Assembly: GCA_947624635.1 (NCBI GenBank)
Contig: CANQLF010000044.1
Coordinates: 1-5,484 of the forward strand
DNA length: 5,484 bases
Direction: 5' to 3'
Source of the DNA: an uncultured Bacilli bacterium
GTDB taxonomy: Bacteria > Bacillota_I > Bacilli_A > RF39 > UBA660
Part shown: positions 1-5,484 of the stretch, in pieces
Layout: each line of letters begins with the position of its first letter
Numbering within the stretch: the stretch's first letter is position 1
Notes under the pieces: generated by a model
Seen by the model: only the letters and a program-made list of their open reading frames with translations
Told to the model about the DNA's origin: nothing
Database searches by the model: none
Program-made: the position numbers and the translations under genes

Positions 1-26
1 ACGAACATCGACTGCCGTCCCTCACA

Positions 27-59
27 GAACCGTACATGCGACTTTCCCGCATACGGCTC
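27..59 (-). ncRNA. Group II intron domain V (catalytic hairpin)
   Basis: Domain V is the catalytic, metal-binding heart of group II introns and the most conserved part of the ribozyme. On the minus strand the lower helix pairs GAGCCGTA (59-52) with TACGGTTC (34-27). It contains the catalytic AGC triad at 58-56. A two-base bulge (TG, 36-35) follows on the 3' side, then an upper helix TGCG (51-48) with CGCA (40-37), capped by a loop containing GAAA. This matches the family layout closely. The whole hairpin is 33 nt, with a seven-base cap instead of the eight seen in the common 34-nt form. Confidence 0.87.
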
Positions 60-72
60 TTGATGATAACCT

Positions 73-90
73 GGATGTATTTCTACATCC
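73..90 (-). other. Domain IV-like hairpin with GAAA loop
   Basis: On the minus strand GGATGTA (90-84) pairs perfectly with TACATCC (79-73) around a GAAA tetraloop. It sits 13 nt upstream of domain V, where the base of domain IV of a group II intron is expected. GNRA loops are common intron tertiary-contact elements. Assignment to domain IV is by position only. Confidence 0.5.
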
Positions 91-329
91 ACTCAAAGTA
101 CTCTTTTCTAAATATGACTTTCTACTTCTGGAATTATTCTTATATTAGATATAAAAGTTATAAACATATTATCCAATATAATCTTAACTTACCCCCCCCA
201 ATTGTCAAGAGTTTTCCACAATTTTATTTTATTATTTTTGTTATCAATTTGAATCTTTACATTATCATTGTATCAAATTGTTGACGCAAAGTCCATAAAA
301 GAAGATCAAATAGATAAAATTTATAAATC
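91..329. other. Intergenic stretch without a gene
   Basis: I see no protein gene or stable RNA here. Frames on both strands lack a ribosome binding site, a plausible protein or similarity to an intron-encoded reverse transcriptase. Notable items are a run of eight C at 192-199, exceptional in such AT-rich DNA, and an inverted repeat CAATTTGA (245-252) / TCAAATTG (273-280). The repeat continues inward as TACA (258-261) / TGTA (269-272), with a five-base bulge. It lacks a following T-run on either strand, so it is not a good intrinsic terminator. No convincing terminator for the glycosyltransferase was found here. Confidence 0.6.
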
Positions 330-1559
330 CTAATCATCAATTAATGATTCTAAATTTACATTTCTTGTATGTATTATAGGTTCCCAATTTATATTTTTTC
401 TAAATAAACATATTAAATTAATAGGTATCCAACTTATTAGAAATACTGGAAATAATAAAATGCCAATTAATATTTTATTAACATTTTTCTTACTTAATAT
501 TACTACTAGAGTGCTTAGTATAATACTTATTAAATAAGAAATTATAAAGAATAATTCATTAAATGCAAAAAGGTATGAGAATATATCGTATAATTTAATA
601 CCTAATATGGAATATATAAATAAAAGTAAAAATACCAAACTACCTATTAATTGAATAAAAGGTGCGAGAAAAAATAGTAACATATCTAAACATGAAATAT
701 TTTTTGTTTTAATAAAATTTAAAAATAGTTTTTTTCCATATGCAAATAAACATTGATATGTACCGGTAGTCCATCGCATTCTTTGTTTTACTGAGGATGT
801 AAAACTAAGAGGTTGTTCATCATAAGTTATTGCATCACTAACATAAGCAATCTTTTTATTATTTAATGCAGCTTGTGCGGTAAGTTCCATATCTTCAGTC
901 ATAGTTACTGTATTAAATGGATATTTCTTAATATAATTATCACTTATCATAAAACCTGTTCCATTTATCGAACATGATAAATTCATATTCATTCTAGATT
1001 TATTAAAAAATATATTTTGCCCCCAATAATACAATGAATAACTACCACATATCCAATTATCACTTGGATTTTTACTATCTCTAAATCCTTGAGCTAAATC
1101 ATACCCTTCTATTAATACATCATTCATTCTTTTTAAAAACATAGGATGAACGACATTGTCTGCATCAAAAATAACATAACCATCATAATCTTTTTCTTTA
1201 GATAATTTACTTAATACAAATTTAAGTACATCCCCCTTACCTTTAATTTCTATATCACATGAGATAATATTTACTTTTTCTTTTATGCAAATATCTAGTG
1301 TATTATCAGTACAATTATTTGGAATAACATATATATCATATAAATTTTTAGGATAATTTTGATTTTTCAAACTTGTTATTAAATCTTTAATCACATTAGC
1401 TTCATTTCTAGCTGGAATTAAAATAGCTAACTTTTTATTAGCTTTGTGACGTTTAACAATAACTCTATTCTTTTTAAATGCAGGAATAGAAGTTATTAAA
1501 AAATATAATCCATAGATAAAAACCGGTATAAATAATACATAATATATAAATTTGTACAT
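330..1559 (-). CDS. Membrane-anchored family 2 glycosyltransferase, processive (synthase) type
   Basis: Predicted 409-aa GT-A enzyme that transfers sugar from a nucleotide-sugar donor to a growing glycan at the inner face of the membrane. Visible parts, numbered from this start: an N-terminal membrane segment (about 4-25); the GT2 opening motif LIPARNEA (47-54); NNCTDNT (81-87); the metal-binding DAD (132-134); GTGF (201-203 region); the catalytic-base motif TED (221-223); QRMRW (259-263); then three or four hydrophobic segments (about 291-318, 327-350, 362-386). D, DxD, TED and QxxRW together are the signature of the cellulose synthase, hyaluronan synthase and poly-GlcNAc synthase group. The polymer made cannot be told from sequence. 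There is no synthase partner, deacetylase or PilZ domain nearby, so it may act alone on a surface glycan. The start is ATG at 1559, which has a GTGGGTG ribosome site. A longer in-frame GTG start at 1595 (421 aa) has none. It is single-gene, divergent from the MntR-like regulator. Confidence 0.88.
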   Translation of the reverse strand: MYKFIYYVLFIPVFIYGLYFLITSIPAFKKNRVIVKRHKANKKLAILIPARNEANVIKDLITSLKNQNYPKNLYDIYVIPNNCTDNTLDICIKEKVNIISCDIEIKGKGDVLKFVLSKLSKEKDYDGYVIFDADNVVHPMFLKRMNDVLIEGYDLAQGFRDSKNPSDNWICGSYSLYYWGQNIFFNKSRMNMNLSCSINGTGFMISDNYIKKYPFNTVTMTEDMELTAQAALNNKKIAYVSDAITYDEQPLSFTSSVKQRMRWTTGTYQCLFAYGKKLFLNFIKTKNISCLDMLLFFLAPFIQLIGSLVFLLLFIYSILGIKLYDIFSYLFAFNELFFIISYLISIILSTLVVILSKKNVNKILIGILLFPVFLISWIPINLICLFRKNINWEPIIHTRNVNLESLIDD

Positions 1560-1565
1560 AATATA

Positions 1566-1572
1566 CACCCAC
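1566..1572 (-). promoter_or_regulatory. Ribosome binding site deciding the glycosyltransferase start
   Basis: GTGGGTG on the minus strand lies 6 nt before the ATG at 1559. It is a moderate match to the anti-Shine-Dalgarno, but the GTG at 1595 has only AT-rich DNA before it. The hydrophobic N-terminus also begins naturally at the ATG. Confidence 0.55.
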
Positions 1573-1598
1573 TTATTTTTATTATGTACAAACACTTA

Positions 1599-1616
1599 AT
1601 TATTATAAGTAATAAT
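1599..1616. promoter_or_regulatory. Inverted repeat over a possible glycosyltransferase -10 element
   Basis: ATTATTA (1599-1605) and TAATAAT (1610-1616) form a perfect 7-bp inverted repeat with a TAAG spacer. A TATAAT hexamer on the minus strand (1607-1602) lies inside it, at a suitable distance upstream of the glycosyltransferase. No good -35 is seen; the hexamer 17 bp upstream is ATTTTT. In DNA this rich in A and T such a repeat can arise by chance. It does not resemble the Bacillus MntR box. A repressor operator is a possible reading only. Confidence 0.3.
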
Positions 1617-1653
1617 AACTTTTTAAAAATAATAAAATTAATTATAGAACATT

Positions 1654-1658
1654 AGGTG
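1654..1658 (+). promoter_or_regulatory. Ribosome binding site of the MntR-like regulator
   Basis: AGGTG five bases before the ATG at 1664 is a good Shine-Dalgarno. It supports this start over the in-frame ATG at codon 13. Confidence 0.75.
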
Positions 1659-1663
1659 ATAAT

Positions 1664-2080
1664 ATGTCTAAAGAAGAATTTCATACTTTTAATAGTGATA
1701 TGCATAGTAGTGTTACACCATCACAAGAAGATTATATTGAAATGATTTATAGAATATCCAAAAATAATGGTTATGTAAGAATTTATGAATTATCTAAAAT
1801 GTTAAATGTTAAACCATCTAGTGTTACTAAGATGGTTCAAAAATTATCTGATTTGGGTTATTTAAAATATCAAAAATATGGAGTAATTGTTTTGGAAAAT
1901 AAAGGATTAGAATTTGGAAAAAGACTTCTTAATAGACATAATGCAGTAGAAAATTTGCTTAGAATTTTAAAAGTAAATGAAAATAATATTTTATCTGAAA
2001 CAGAAAAAATAGAACATACAATTAGTGAAGAAACCCTAGATTGTATATGTAGGTTTGTAGAAAAAGAGTTAGATAACTAA
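1664..2080 (+). CDS. mntR: MntR-type manganese-responsive repressor (DtxR family)
   Basis: A 138-aa cytoplasmic DNA-binding dimer expected to bind its operators when loaded with Mn(II), typically shutting off manganese uptake. A winged helix-turn-helix covers about residues 20-80, with the recognition helix near PSSVTKMVQKL (51-61). The C-terminal half (about 82-138) is the helical dimerisation region. Aligned by eye from memory to Bacillus subtilis MntR with a constant offset of 15, all six metal ligands are present: D23 (D8), E26 (E11), H92 (H77), E114 (E99), E117 (E102) and H118 (H103). The Asp at the position of D8 is typical of Mn-selective members rather than iron-selective DtxR/IdeR. 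There is no SH3-like third domain, as in MntR (about 142 aa). The first 15 or so residues are an extension before the metal-site helix. No Mn transporter gene (mntH or mntABC) is in the window. The gene is divergent from the glycosyltransferase and convergent with the SNF2 gene. Metal preference is inferred from residues only. Confidence 0.88.
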   Translation: MSKEEFHTFNSDMHSSVTPSQEDYIEMIYRISKNNGYVRIYELSKMLNVKPSSVTKMVQKLSDLGYLKYQKYGVIVLENKGLEFGKRLLNRHNAVENLLRILKVNENNILSETEKIEHTISEETLDCICRFVEKELDN

Positions 2081-2098
2081 AAATTATTCTAACTCTTT
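2061..2098 (-). terminator. Intrinsic terminator of the SNF2 gene, shared with the convergent regulator
   Basis: AAAGAGTTAGA (2063-2073) and TCTAACTCTTT (2088-2098) are perfect 11-bp arms around a 14-nt AT-rich loop. On the minus strand the stem's G/C-containing part ends in CTAACTC and runs into five T (2065-2061), a standard intrinsic terminator for the SNF2 transcript. On the plus strand the same stem is followed by TTTA then mixed sequence, so it should terminate the regulator's transcript less well. It overlaps the last codons of the regulator and the stop codon of the SNF2 gene. Confidence 0.72.
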
Positions 2099-5000
2099 AC
2101 TCATCATCTTCATTATCGTAAGCTATTAATTCTTTTAATTCTTTTTCTGATAATTTAGATAGTATATTTTCATCTCTATGTTCACCATCTATCAAACTAT
2201 CACTAAGTATTTTCTTTTTATTTTGTAATTCTACAATTCTTTCTTCAATTGTACCTTTACAAATTAACTTGATAACTTCTACTGTATTTTTTTGACCTAT
2301 TCTATGAGCTCTATCAGTTGCCTGATTTTCAACTTGAGGATTCCACCATAAATCTAAGTGAATAACAACATCTGCACTAGTAAGGTTAAGTCCTGTTCCA
2401 CCTGCTTTTAACATTATTAAAAATACATTAGTGTCATCGCTATTAAATTTATCAACTAGTTCCATACGCTTTTTAGCAGATAATCCACCTTCTATAACAT
2501 AGCTTGATATATTGTTATTATTAAATTCTGTTTTAACTATATTTAGAGCTGTTTTAAAACTTGTGAATATTAATATTTTATGTCCATTTTCAATTATGTC
2601 TTTTACTAATGATACTAGATTATCTATCTTTGTACTTCCACCTTTATAATTTTCAAACATAATCTTAGGATCTATACATAATTGTCTTAATCTTGTTAAA
2701 AGTTGTAATATTTTAAATGATGCTTTTGTAAATCCTTCTTCTTCTATAATCTTATCCATTTCTTCCCTAGTCTTTTTAACTTGTGCCATATAAAGTTTCT
2801 TTTGTTCTGGATATAAATCTAGATATATGTTATTTTCTATTTTATCAGGAAGTTCTAATATAACGTCTGATTTTTTTCTTCTTAATATGAATGCTGAAAT
2901 TTGTTTGTTTAAGTCATCAAATACTTTTAAATCTTCTTTTGTTACATCTTTTACATTATATTTACTTCTAAACTTTGTTAAATTTGATAAATATCCCGGC
3001 ATAACAAAATCAAATATACTCCATAACTCTAAAACTGAATTTTCAATAGGTGTACCAGATAAAGCTATTTTAGTTGTTGCTTTAACTTCTTTTACTGTTT
3101 TAGTTATTTGCGTATTTATATTTTTTATATTTTGAGCTTCATCTATAACACATAAATCAAAATTCATTTCGTTATAAATTTCTTTATCTTGTCTTAAAAG
3201 TCCATATGTAGTAATAATTATATTTGTTTTATCTATATTGCTTAAATCTTCTAACCTTTTAGCTTTGTTTTCGGCAATAACTTGATAGTTTAATTCACTA
3301 CCAAATTTATCAAATTCATTTTGCCAATTATAAACTAGTGATGTTGGTGATACTATCAATATTTTAGCATCCTTTTTTTCTTTTAATATTTGTTTTATAA
3401 AATATATTACTTGAATAGATTTACCAAGACCCATTTCATCAGCAAGTATTCCACCTAATCCACATCTATGTAAATTAGTTAACCACTTGACACCAACTAC
3501 TTGGTAATCTCTTAATATTTCTAAATCTTTTTTAGATAAATCTATTTTTGCATCTTTATATTTTTTAAACTTATCTATTAATTCATCAAACAAATTATTA
3601 GTTTCAATTATTCCATACTTTTCATTTCTTAAACTATCTAAGTATATAGCTCTATATTTTGGAATAACACCTTTTCCTTTTTTTAAGTCAGATGAACTTA
3701 TTTCCATATCGTCTACTAAATTTTGTAATTGTTTTAATTCATCATTTTCTTCAATATCTATGAAATCTCCACTTTTTAATTTATAGTATTTTTTATTTTG
3801 TTTCATACTATCAAATATTTTATTTAATTCATCAGTATCTATTCCATCTATATTAAAGTTATAACTCATTATATTATCTTGTCCAATAGAAAATTGTGAA
3901 GATACTTTTGTATTTTTAAGTATATTTGTTTCTTTTAATTTTGCAGATGTGTATGTATCATATTTTAGTGTTAACTCTTTTAAATCATTTTCTATAAAAT
4001 TTCCTATAGAATCAAGTTCATCAATAAAGATCTTTTCATTTTCATTAATAAAATTATATTTTAAAATATCATCCAACACTTCATCTTCATAACTATATTC
4101 TCTAAGTACTTTACTATCTTTAGAAAAATAATCTACTATATTTCCATCATAATCAAATTTTAGGTTACATACTACTCTACCAGCAAGTAAATCAAAATAT
4201 AATTTAGGTATAGGTGTGCTTGATATGACGATATCATCGATATTATCATCTATTTTTAAATTTTGCTTAAATGAAGGTAATATTCCTCTAGTAAATTTTT
4301 CTAATGATTCATTTTTTATTACTAATCTATCTAAATTATTATTAAGCATAGTTGATACTATCTTAGAAGTTTTATCATCAATTTTATATACTTTACCTTC
4401 AGTATAGACATATTCATTTTTAGTATCTAAAAATCCCATAGGCTTTTTTTCATCTAATTCTAACTTAAATACATATCTACCTTTATCATCTTTAGTTACT
4501 TGTGTACTAAAAGGATTTTCTTCTATTATTCCATTTATTATTTTGTTTTCATTCTCAAAATTAAATTTCTTTTCTTTAAGTAAATCTAAAAAGTCTGACA
4601 TTTCATTTTGTTCTATATTGAAGTGTCTTGCTTCAAAATAATATTCATCATTATATCTTTTATATGCTTTATTAGCAAAGAAATTTATTATTTTTTCATC
4701 TTCTTTTAAGAAATATGTAGAATCTTTATCATAAGTAAAGTTTTTACCAAATTTCATTTCTTTTGTTTGACCTTTATAAGCATTTATAAACCCGTTCATT
4801 TTATTATTTAAACTATATAATCTATCAGTACCTATTTTTAAATCTACTTGTATAAATCTCTCGCTATAATATCTTTGATAGAATGTCAATGTAATATCTA
4901 AAATTATTTGTTTTTTAACTTTTCTTTCTTTTTTTTCTGTATAAAATAAATTTAGAATGTCTTCAGATAAATCTAATTCTAATTCTTCCTTAGTTCTAGT

Positions 5001-5321
5001 ATCTACTTTTTCGGTTAATTTGTCATAATAATTACATAATATTGCGCCTATATGTTTACAACTTCCATGAGATTTAAATTGAGGACAATTGCAATTAATA
5101 TTTACTATTTCACCATTATAATTACTATCTATGCTAGCTTCATAATATTGGTATGTTCTTTCTGATTCAACTTCAAAATAATGTCTAATTAAATTATTGT
5201 TAATTTCAGCATCTTCAATATATTTAACATAATTTTCGTTATAATATAGCCCTTTATAATAATCTTGAGAATCTATAATTCTACATATATCTGTTTTATG
5301 TGAAATTGCTGTTCTATTCAT
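2097..5321 (-). CDS. SWIM zinc-finger, SNF2-family helicase/translocase
   Basis: A 1074-aa cytoplasmic ATPase predicted to translocate on double-stranded DNA and remodel or displace bound proteins. Bacterial members are widespread and mostly uncharacterised. An N-terminal SWIM zinc finger (CxCx8CxH: C77, C79, C88, H90) may bind DNA or protein. A long middle region (about 110-590) corresponds to the bacterial SNF2-associated region and has no motif I can assign. The motor follows: LRDYQ (603-607); motif I DEMGLGKS (628-635); Ia LIVSPTSL (655-662); II DEAQ (727-730); III LSGTP (754-758); IV ILIFTSF (916-922); V KAGGTGLNL (972-980); VI DRAHRIGQ (1003-1010). The Walker lysine, the DEAQ acid pair and the motif VI arginines are all kept, so it should be active. 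The length is usual for this SWIM-SNF2 architecture and the tail is acidic (DNEDDE). It stands alone with its own promoter. No methylase, nuclease or phospholipase D partner is present, so membership of a DISARM-like defence system is not supported. Confidence 0.93.
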   Translation of the reverse strand: MNRTAISHKTDICRIIDSQDYYKGLYYNENYVKYIEDAEINNNLIRHYFEVESERTYQYYEASIDSNYNGEIVNINCNCPQFKSHGSCKHIGAILCNYYDKLTEKVDTRTKEELELDLSEDILNLFYTEKKERKVKKQIILDITLTFYQRYYSERFIQVDLKIGTDRLYSLNNKMNGFINAYKGQTKEMKFGKNFTYDKDSTYFLKEDEKIINFFANKAYKRYNDEYYFEARHFNIEQNEMSDFLDLLKEKKFNFENENKIINGIIEENPFSTQVTKDDKGRYVFKLELDEKKPMGFLDTKNEYVYTEGKVYKIDDKTSKIVSTMLNNNLDRLVIKNESLEKFTRGILPSFKQNLKIDDNIDDIVISSTPIPKLYFDLLAGRVVCNLKFDYDGNIVDYFSKDSKVLREYSYEDEVLDDILKYNFINENEKIFIDELDSIGNFIENDLKELTLKYDTYTSAKLKETNILKNTKVSSQFSIGQDNIMSYNFNIDGIDTDELNKIFDSMKQNKKYYKLKSGDFIDIEENDELKQLQNLVDDMEISSSDLKKGKGVIPKYRAIYLDSLRNEKYGIIETNNLFDELIDKFKKYKDAKIDLSKKDLEILRDYQVVGVKWLTNLHRCGLGGILADEMGLGKSIQVIYFIKQILKEKKDAKILIVSPTSLVYNWQNEFDKFGSELNYQVIAENKAKRLEDLSNIDKTNIIITTYGLLRQDKEIYNEMNFDLCVIDEAQNIKNINTQITKTVKEVKATTKIALSGTPIENSVLELWSIFDFVMPGYLSNLTKFRSKYNVKDVTKEDLKVFDDLNKQISAFILRRKKSDVILELPDKIENNIYLDLYPEQKKLYMAQVKKTREEMDKIIEEEGFTKASFKILQLLTRLRQLCIDPKIMFENYKGGSTKIDNLVSLVKDIIENGHKILIFTSFKTALNIVKTEFNNNNISSYVIEGGLSAKKRMELVDKFNSDDTNVFLIMLKAGGTGLNLTSADVVIHLDLWWNPQVENQATDRAHRIGQKNTVEVIKLICKGTIEERIVELQNKKKILSDSLIDGEHRDENILSKLSEKELKELIAYDNEDDE

Positions 5322-5327
5322 TTAGCA

Positions 5328-5334
5328 CACCTCT
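5328..5334 (-). promoter_or_regulatory. Ribosome binding site of the SNF2 gene
   Basis: AGAGGTG on the minus strand lies 6 nt before the ATG at 5321, a strong Shine-Dalgarno that fixes the start. Confidence 0.82.
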
Positions 5335-5352
5335 TTTAACTGACTATGGTCT

Positions 5353-5381
5353 ATTATATTTTAAATAAAGTATTATGTCAA
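5353..5381 (-). promoter_or_regulatory. Consensus sigma-A promoter of the SNF2 gene
   Basis: TTGACA (5381-5376) and TATAAT (5358-5353) are both perfect housekeeping hexamers separated by the optimal 17 bp. Transcription should start near 5345-5347, giving a leader of about 25 nt that includes the ribosome site. AGTATT occurs as a direct repeat (plus strand, 5369-5374 and 5385-5390) on either side of the -35, which might be fortuitous. Confidence 0.85.
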
Positions 5382-5415
5382 TATAGTATTCTCTCCTTTT
5401 ATGCACATTTGCGAC

Positions 5416-5469
5416 TTTTAAATGAAAATGTTACATTAAATGAAATGAATTTTAAGTAAAAATGTTACA
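5416..5469. repeat. Pair of 20-bp direct repeats, operator-like
   Basis: TTTTAAATGAAAATGTTACA (5416-5435) and TTTTAAGTAAAAATGTTACA (5450-5469) agree at 18 of 20 positions and are spaced 34 bp start to start. Between them TTAAATGAAATG (5436-5447) looks like a third, partial copy of the left half. The nearest copy is about 35 bp upstream of the SNF2 -35 element. They may serve that promoter or that of an unseen gene beyond the right edge. No known binding motif is recognised. Confidence 0.6.
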
Positions 5470-5484
5470 AAAGAAAATTGAAAA

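Larger units (their letters stand above)
1..90 (-). mobile_element. 3' end of a group II intron (5'-truncated relic, cut by left edge)
   Basis: Read on the minus strand, this stretch holds in order a 7-bp hairpin of domain IV type (90-73), a complete domain V hairpin (59-27), a short linker, and the beginning of domain VI (GGACGGCAGTC, 20-10). The pairing partner of that last arm and the intron-exon junction would lie beyond the left edge. Group II introns are self-splicing retroelements that carry a reverse transcriptase in domain IV. Here the DNA to the right, where domains I-IV and the enzyme should be, holds only about 240 bp without a coding frame, then the end of a glycosyltransferase gene. 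No GUGYG-type 5' end is visible there. I therefore infer a fragment that lost its 5' part and can no longer splice alone. The right boundary is uncertain: intron-derived sequence may extend beyond 90. Confidence 0.8.

Noticed and set aside
212..220. TTTTCCACA, one mismatch from a DnaA box
   Set aside because: A single isolated near-match without a cluster, an AT-rich unwinding element of note or dnaA/dnaN neighbours does not make an origin.
36..284. An 82-codon open frame on the plus strand
   Set aside because: It begins inside the complementary strand of intron domain V, has no ribosome site, and encodes low-complexity Tyr/Phe/Ile-rich sequence of the kind AT-rich noncoding DNA gives.
261..289. 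Promoter-like TTGCGT and GATAAT on the minus strand with 17-bp spacing
   Set aside because: The -35 matches only three of six bases, and there is no gene downstream in the window. Such pairs are expected by chance in AT-rich DNA.
332..349. AATCAT/ATGATT hairpin at the end of the glycosyltransferase as a terminator
   Set aside because: Six AT-rich base pairs with no following T-run; too weak to call.
1654..1659. TTAGGTG resembling a DtxR half-site just before the regulator
   Set aside because: It is fully explained as the ribosome binding site, and no second half-site is present.
2827..3135. A 102-codon open frame opposite the SNF2 gene
   Set aside because: It is antisense to the helicase motor region, has no ribosome site, and its composition reflects the reverse complement of that gene.
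4216..4407. A 63-codon open frame opposite the SNF2 gene
   Set aside because: Same reasons: antisense to an intact gene, with no ribosome site.
2097..5321. SNF2 gene as part of a DISARM-like defence system
   Set aside because: No methyltransferase, phospholipase D, DUF1998 or other system partner is in the window, and the SWIM plus SNF2-associated layout is that of the common stand-alone family.
5391..5403. AAAAGGAGAG ribosome-site-like sequence on the minus strand, and an ATG at 5401 on the plus strand
   Set aside because: No start codon with an open frame follows the first (a TTG frame meets TAA after two codons), and the plus-strand ATG frame stops after six codons.

Overview
The window is strongly AT-rich, with AT-rich intergenic DNA, AGGTG/AGAGGTG-type ribosome binding sites and a textbook sigma-A promoter. 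This points to a low-GC Bacillota, most likely a member of the Clostridia. The MntR-like protein with an N-terminal extension before its Mn ligands also fits clostridial members of that family, as far as I recall them. Genus and species cannot be fixed from this sequence.

Layout, left to right. (1) Positions 1-90, minus strand: the 3' end of a group II intron, with part of domain IV, a complete domain V hairpin and the start of domain VI, which runs off the left edge. No reverse transcriptase or domain I-III is found to its right, so within this window it is a 5'-truncated relic. (2) Positions 91-329: no gene, but an eight-C run and an imperfect inverted repeat. (3) 330-1559, minus: a membrane-anchored family 2 glycosyltransferase of the processive (D, D, TED, QxxRW) type. 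(4) 1560-1663: a short, very AT-rich divergent promoter region with a small inverted repeat. (5) 1664-2080, plus: a DtxR/MntR-family metal-dependent repressor that keeps all six Mn-binding residues of Bacillus subtilis MntR. (6) A hairpin shared by two convergent 3' ends, lying partly inside the regulator's coding sequence. (7) 2097-5321, minus: a full-length SWIM zinc-finger plus SNF2-type helicase/translocase with all motor motifs. (8) 5322-5484: its consensus promoter and, further upstream, a pair of 20-bp direct repeats that look like operator sites.

How the genes relate. The glycosyltransferase and the regulator are divergent neighbours sharing about 100 bp, so regulation of the synthase by the metal sensor is possible but unproven. 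The helicase is a separate, convergent single-gene unit with its own promoter and terminator. The genes are individually recognisable. I do not see a convincing new multi-gene system; the less explained elements are the intron relic, the divergent metal-sensor/synthase arrangement and the upstream direct repeats.
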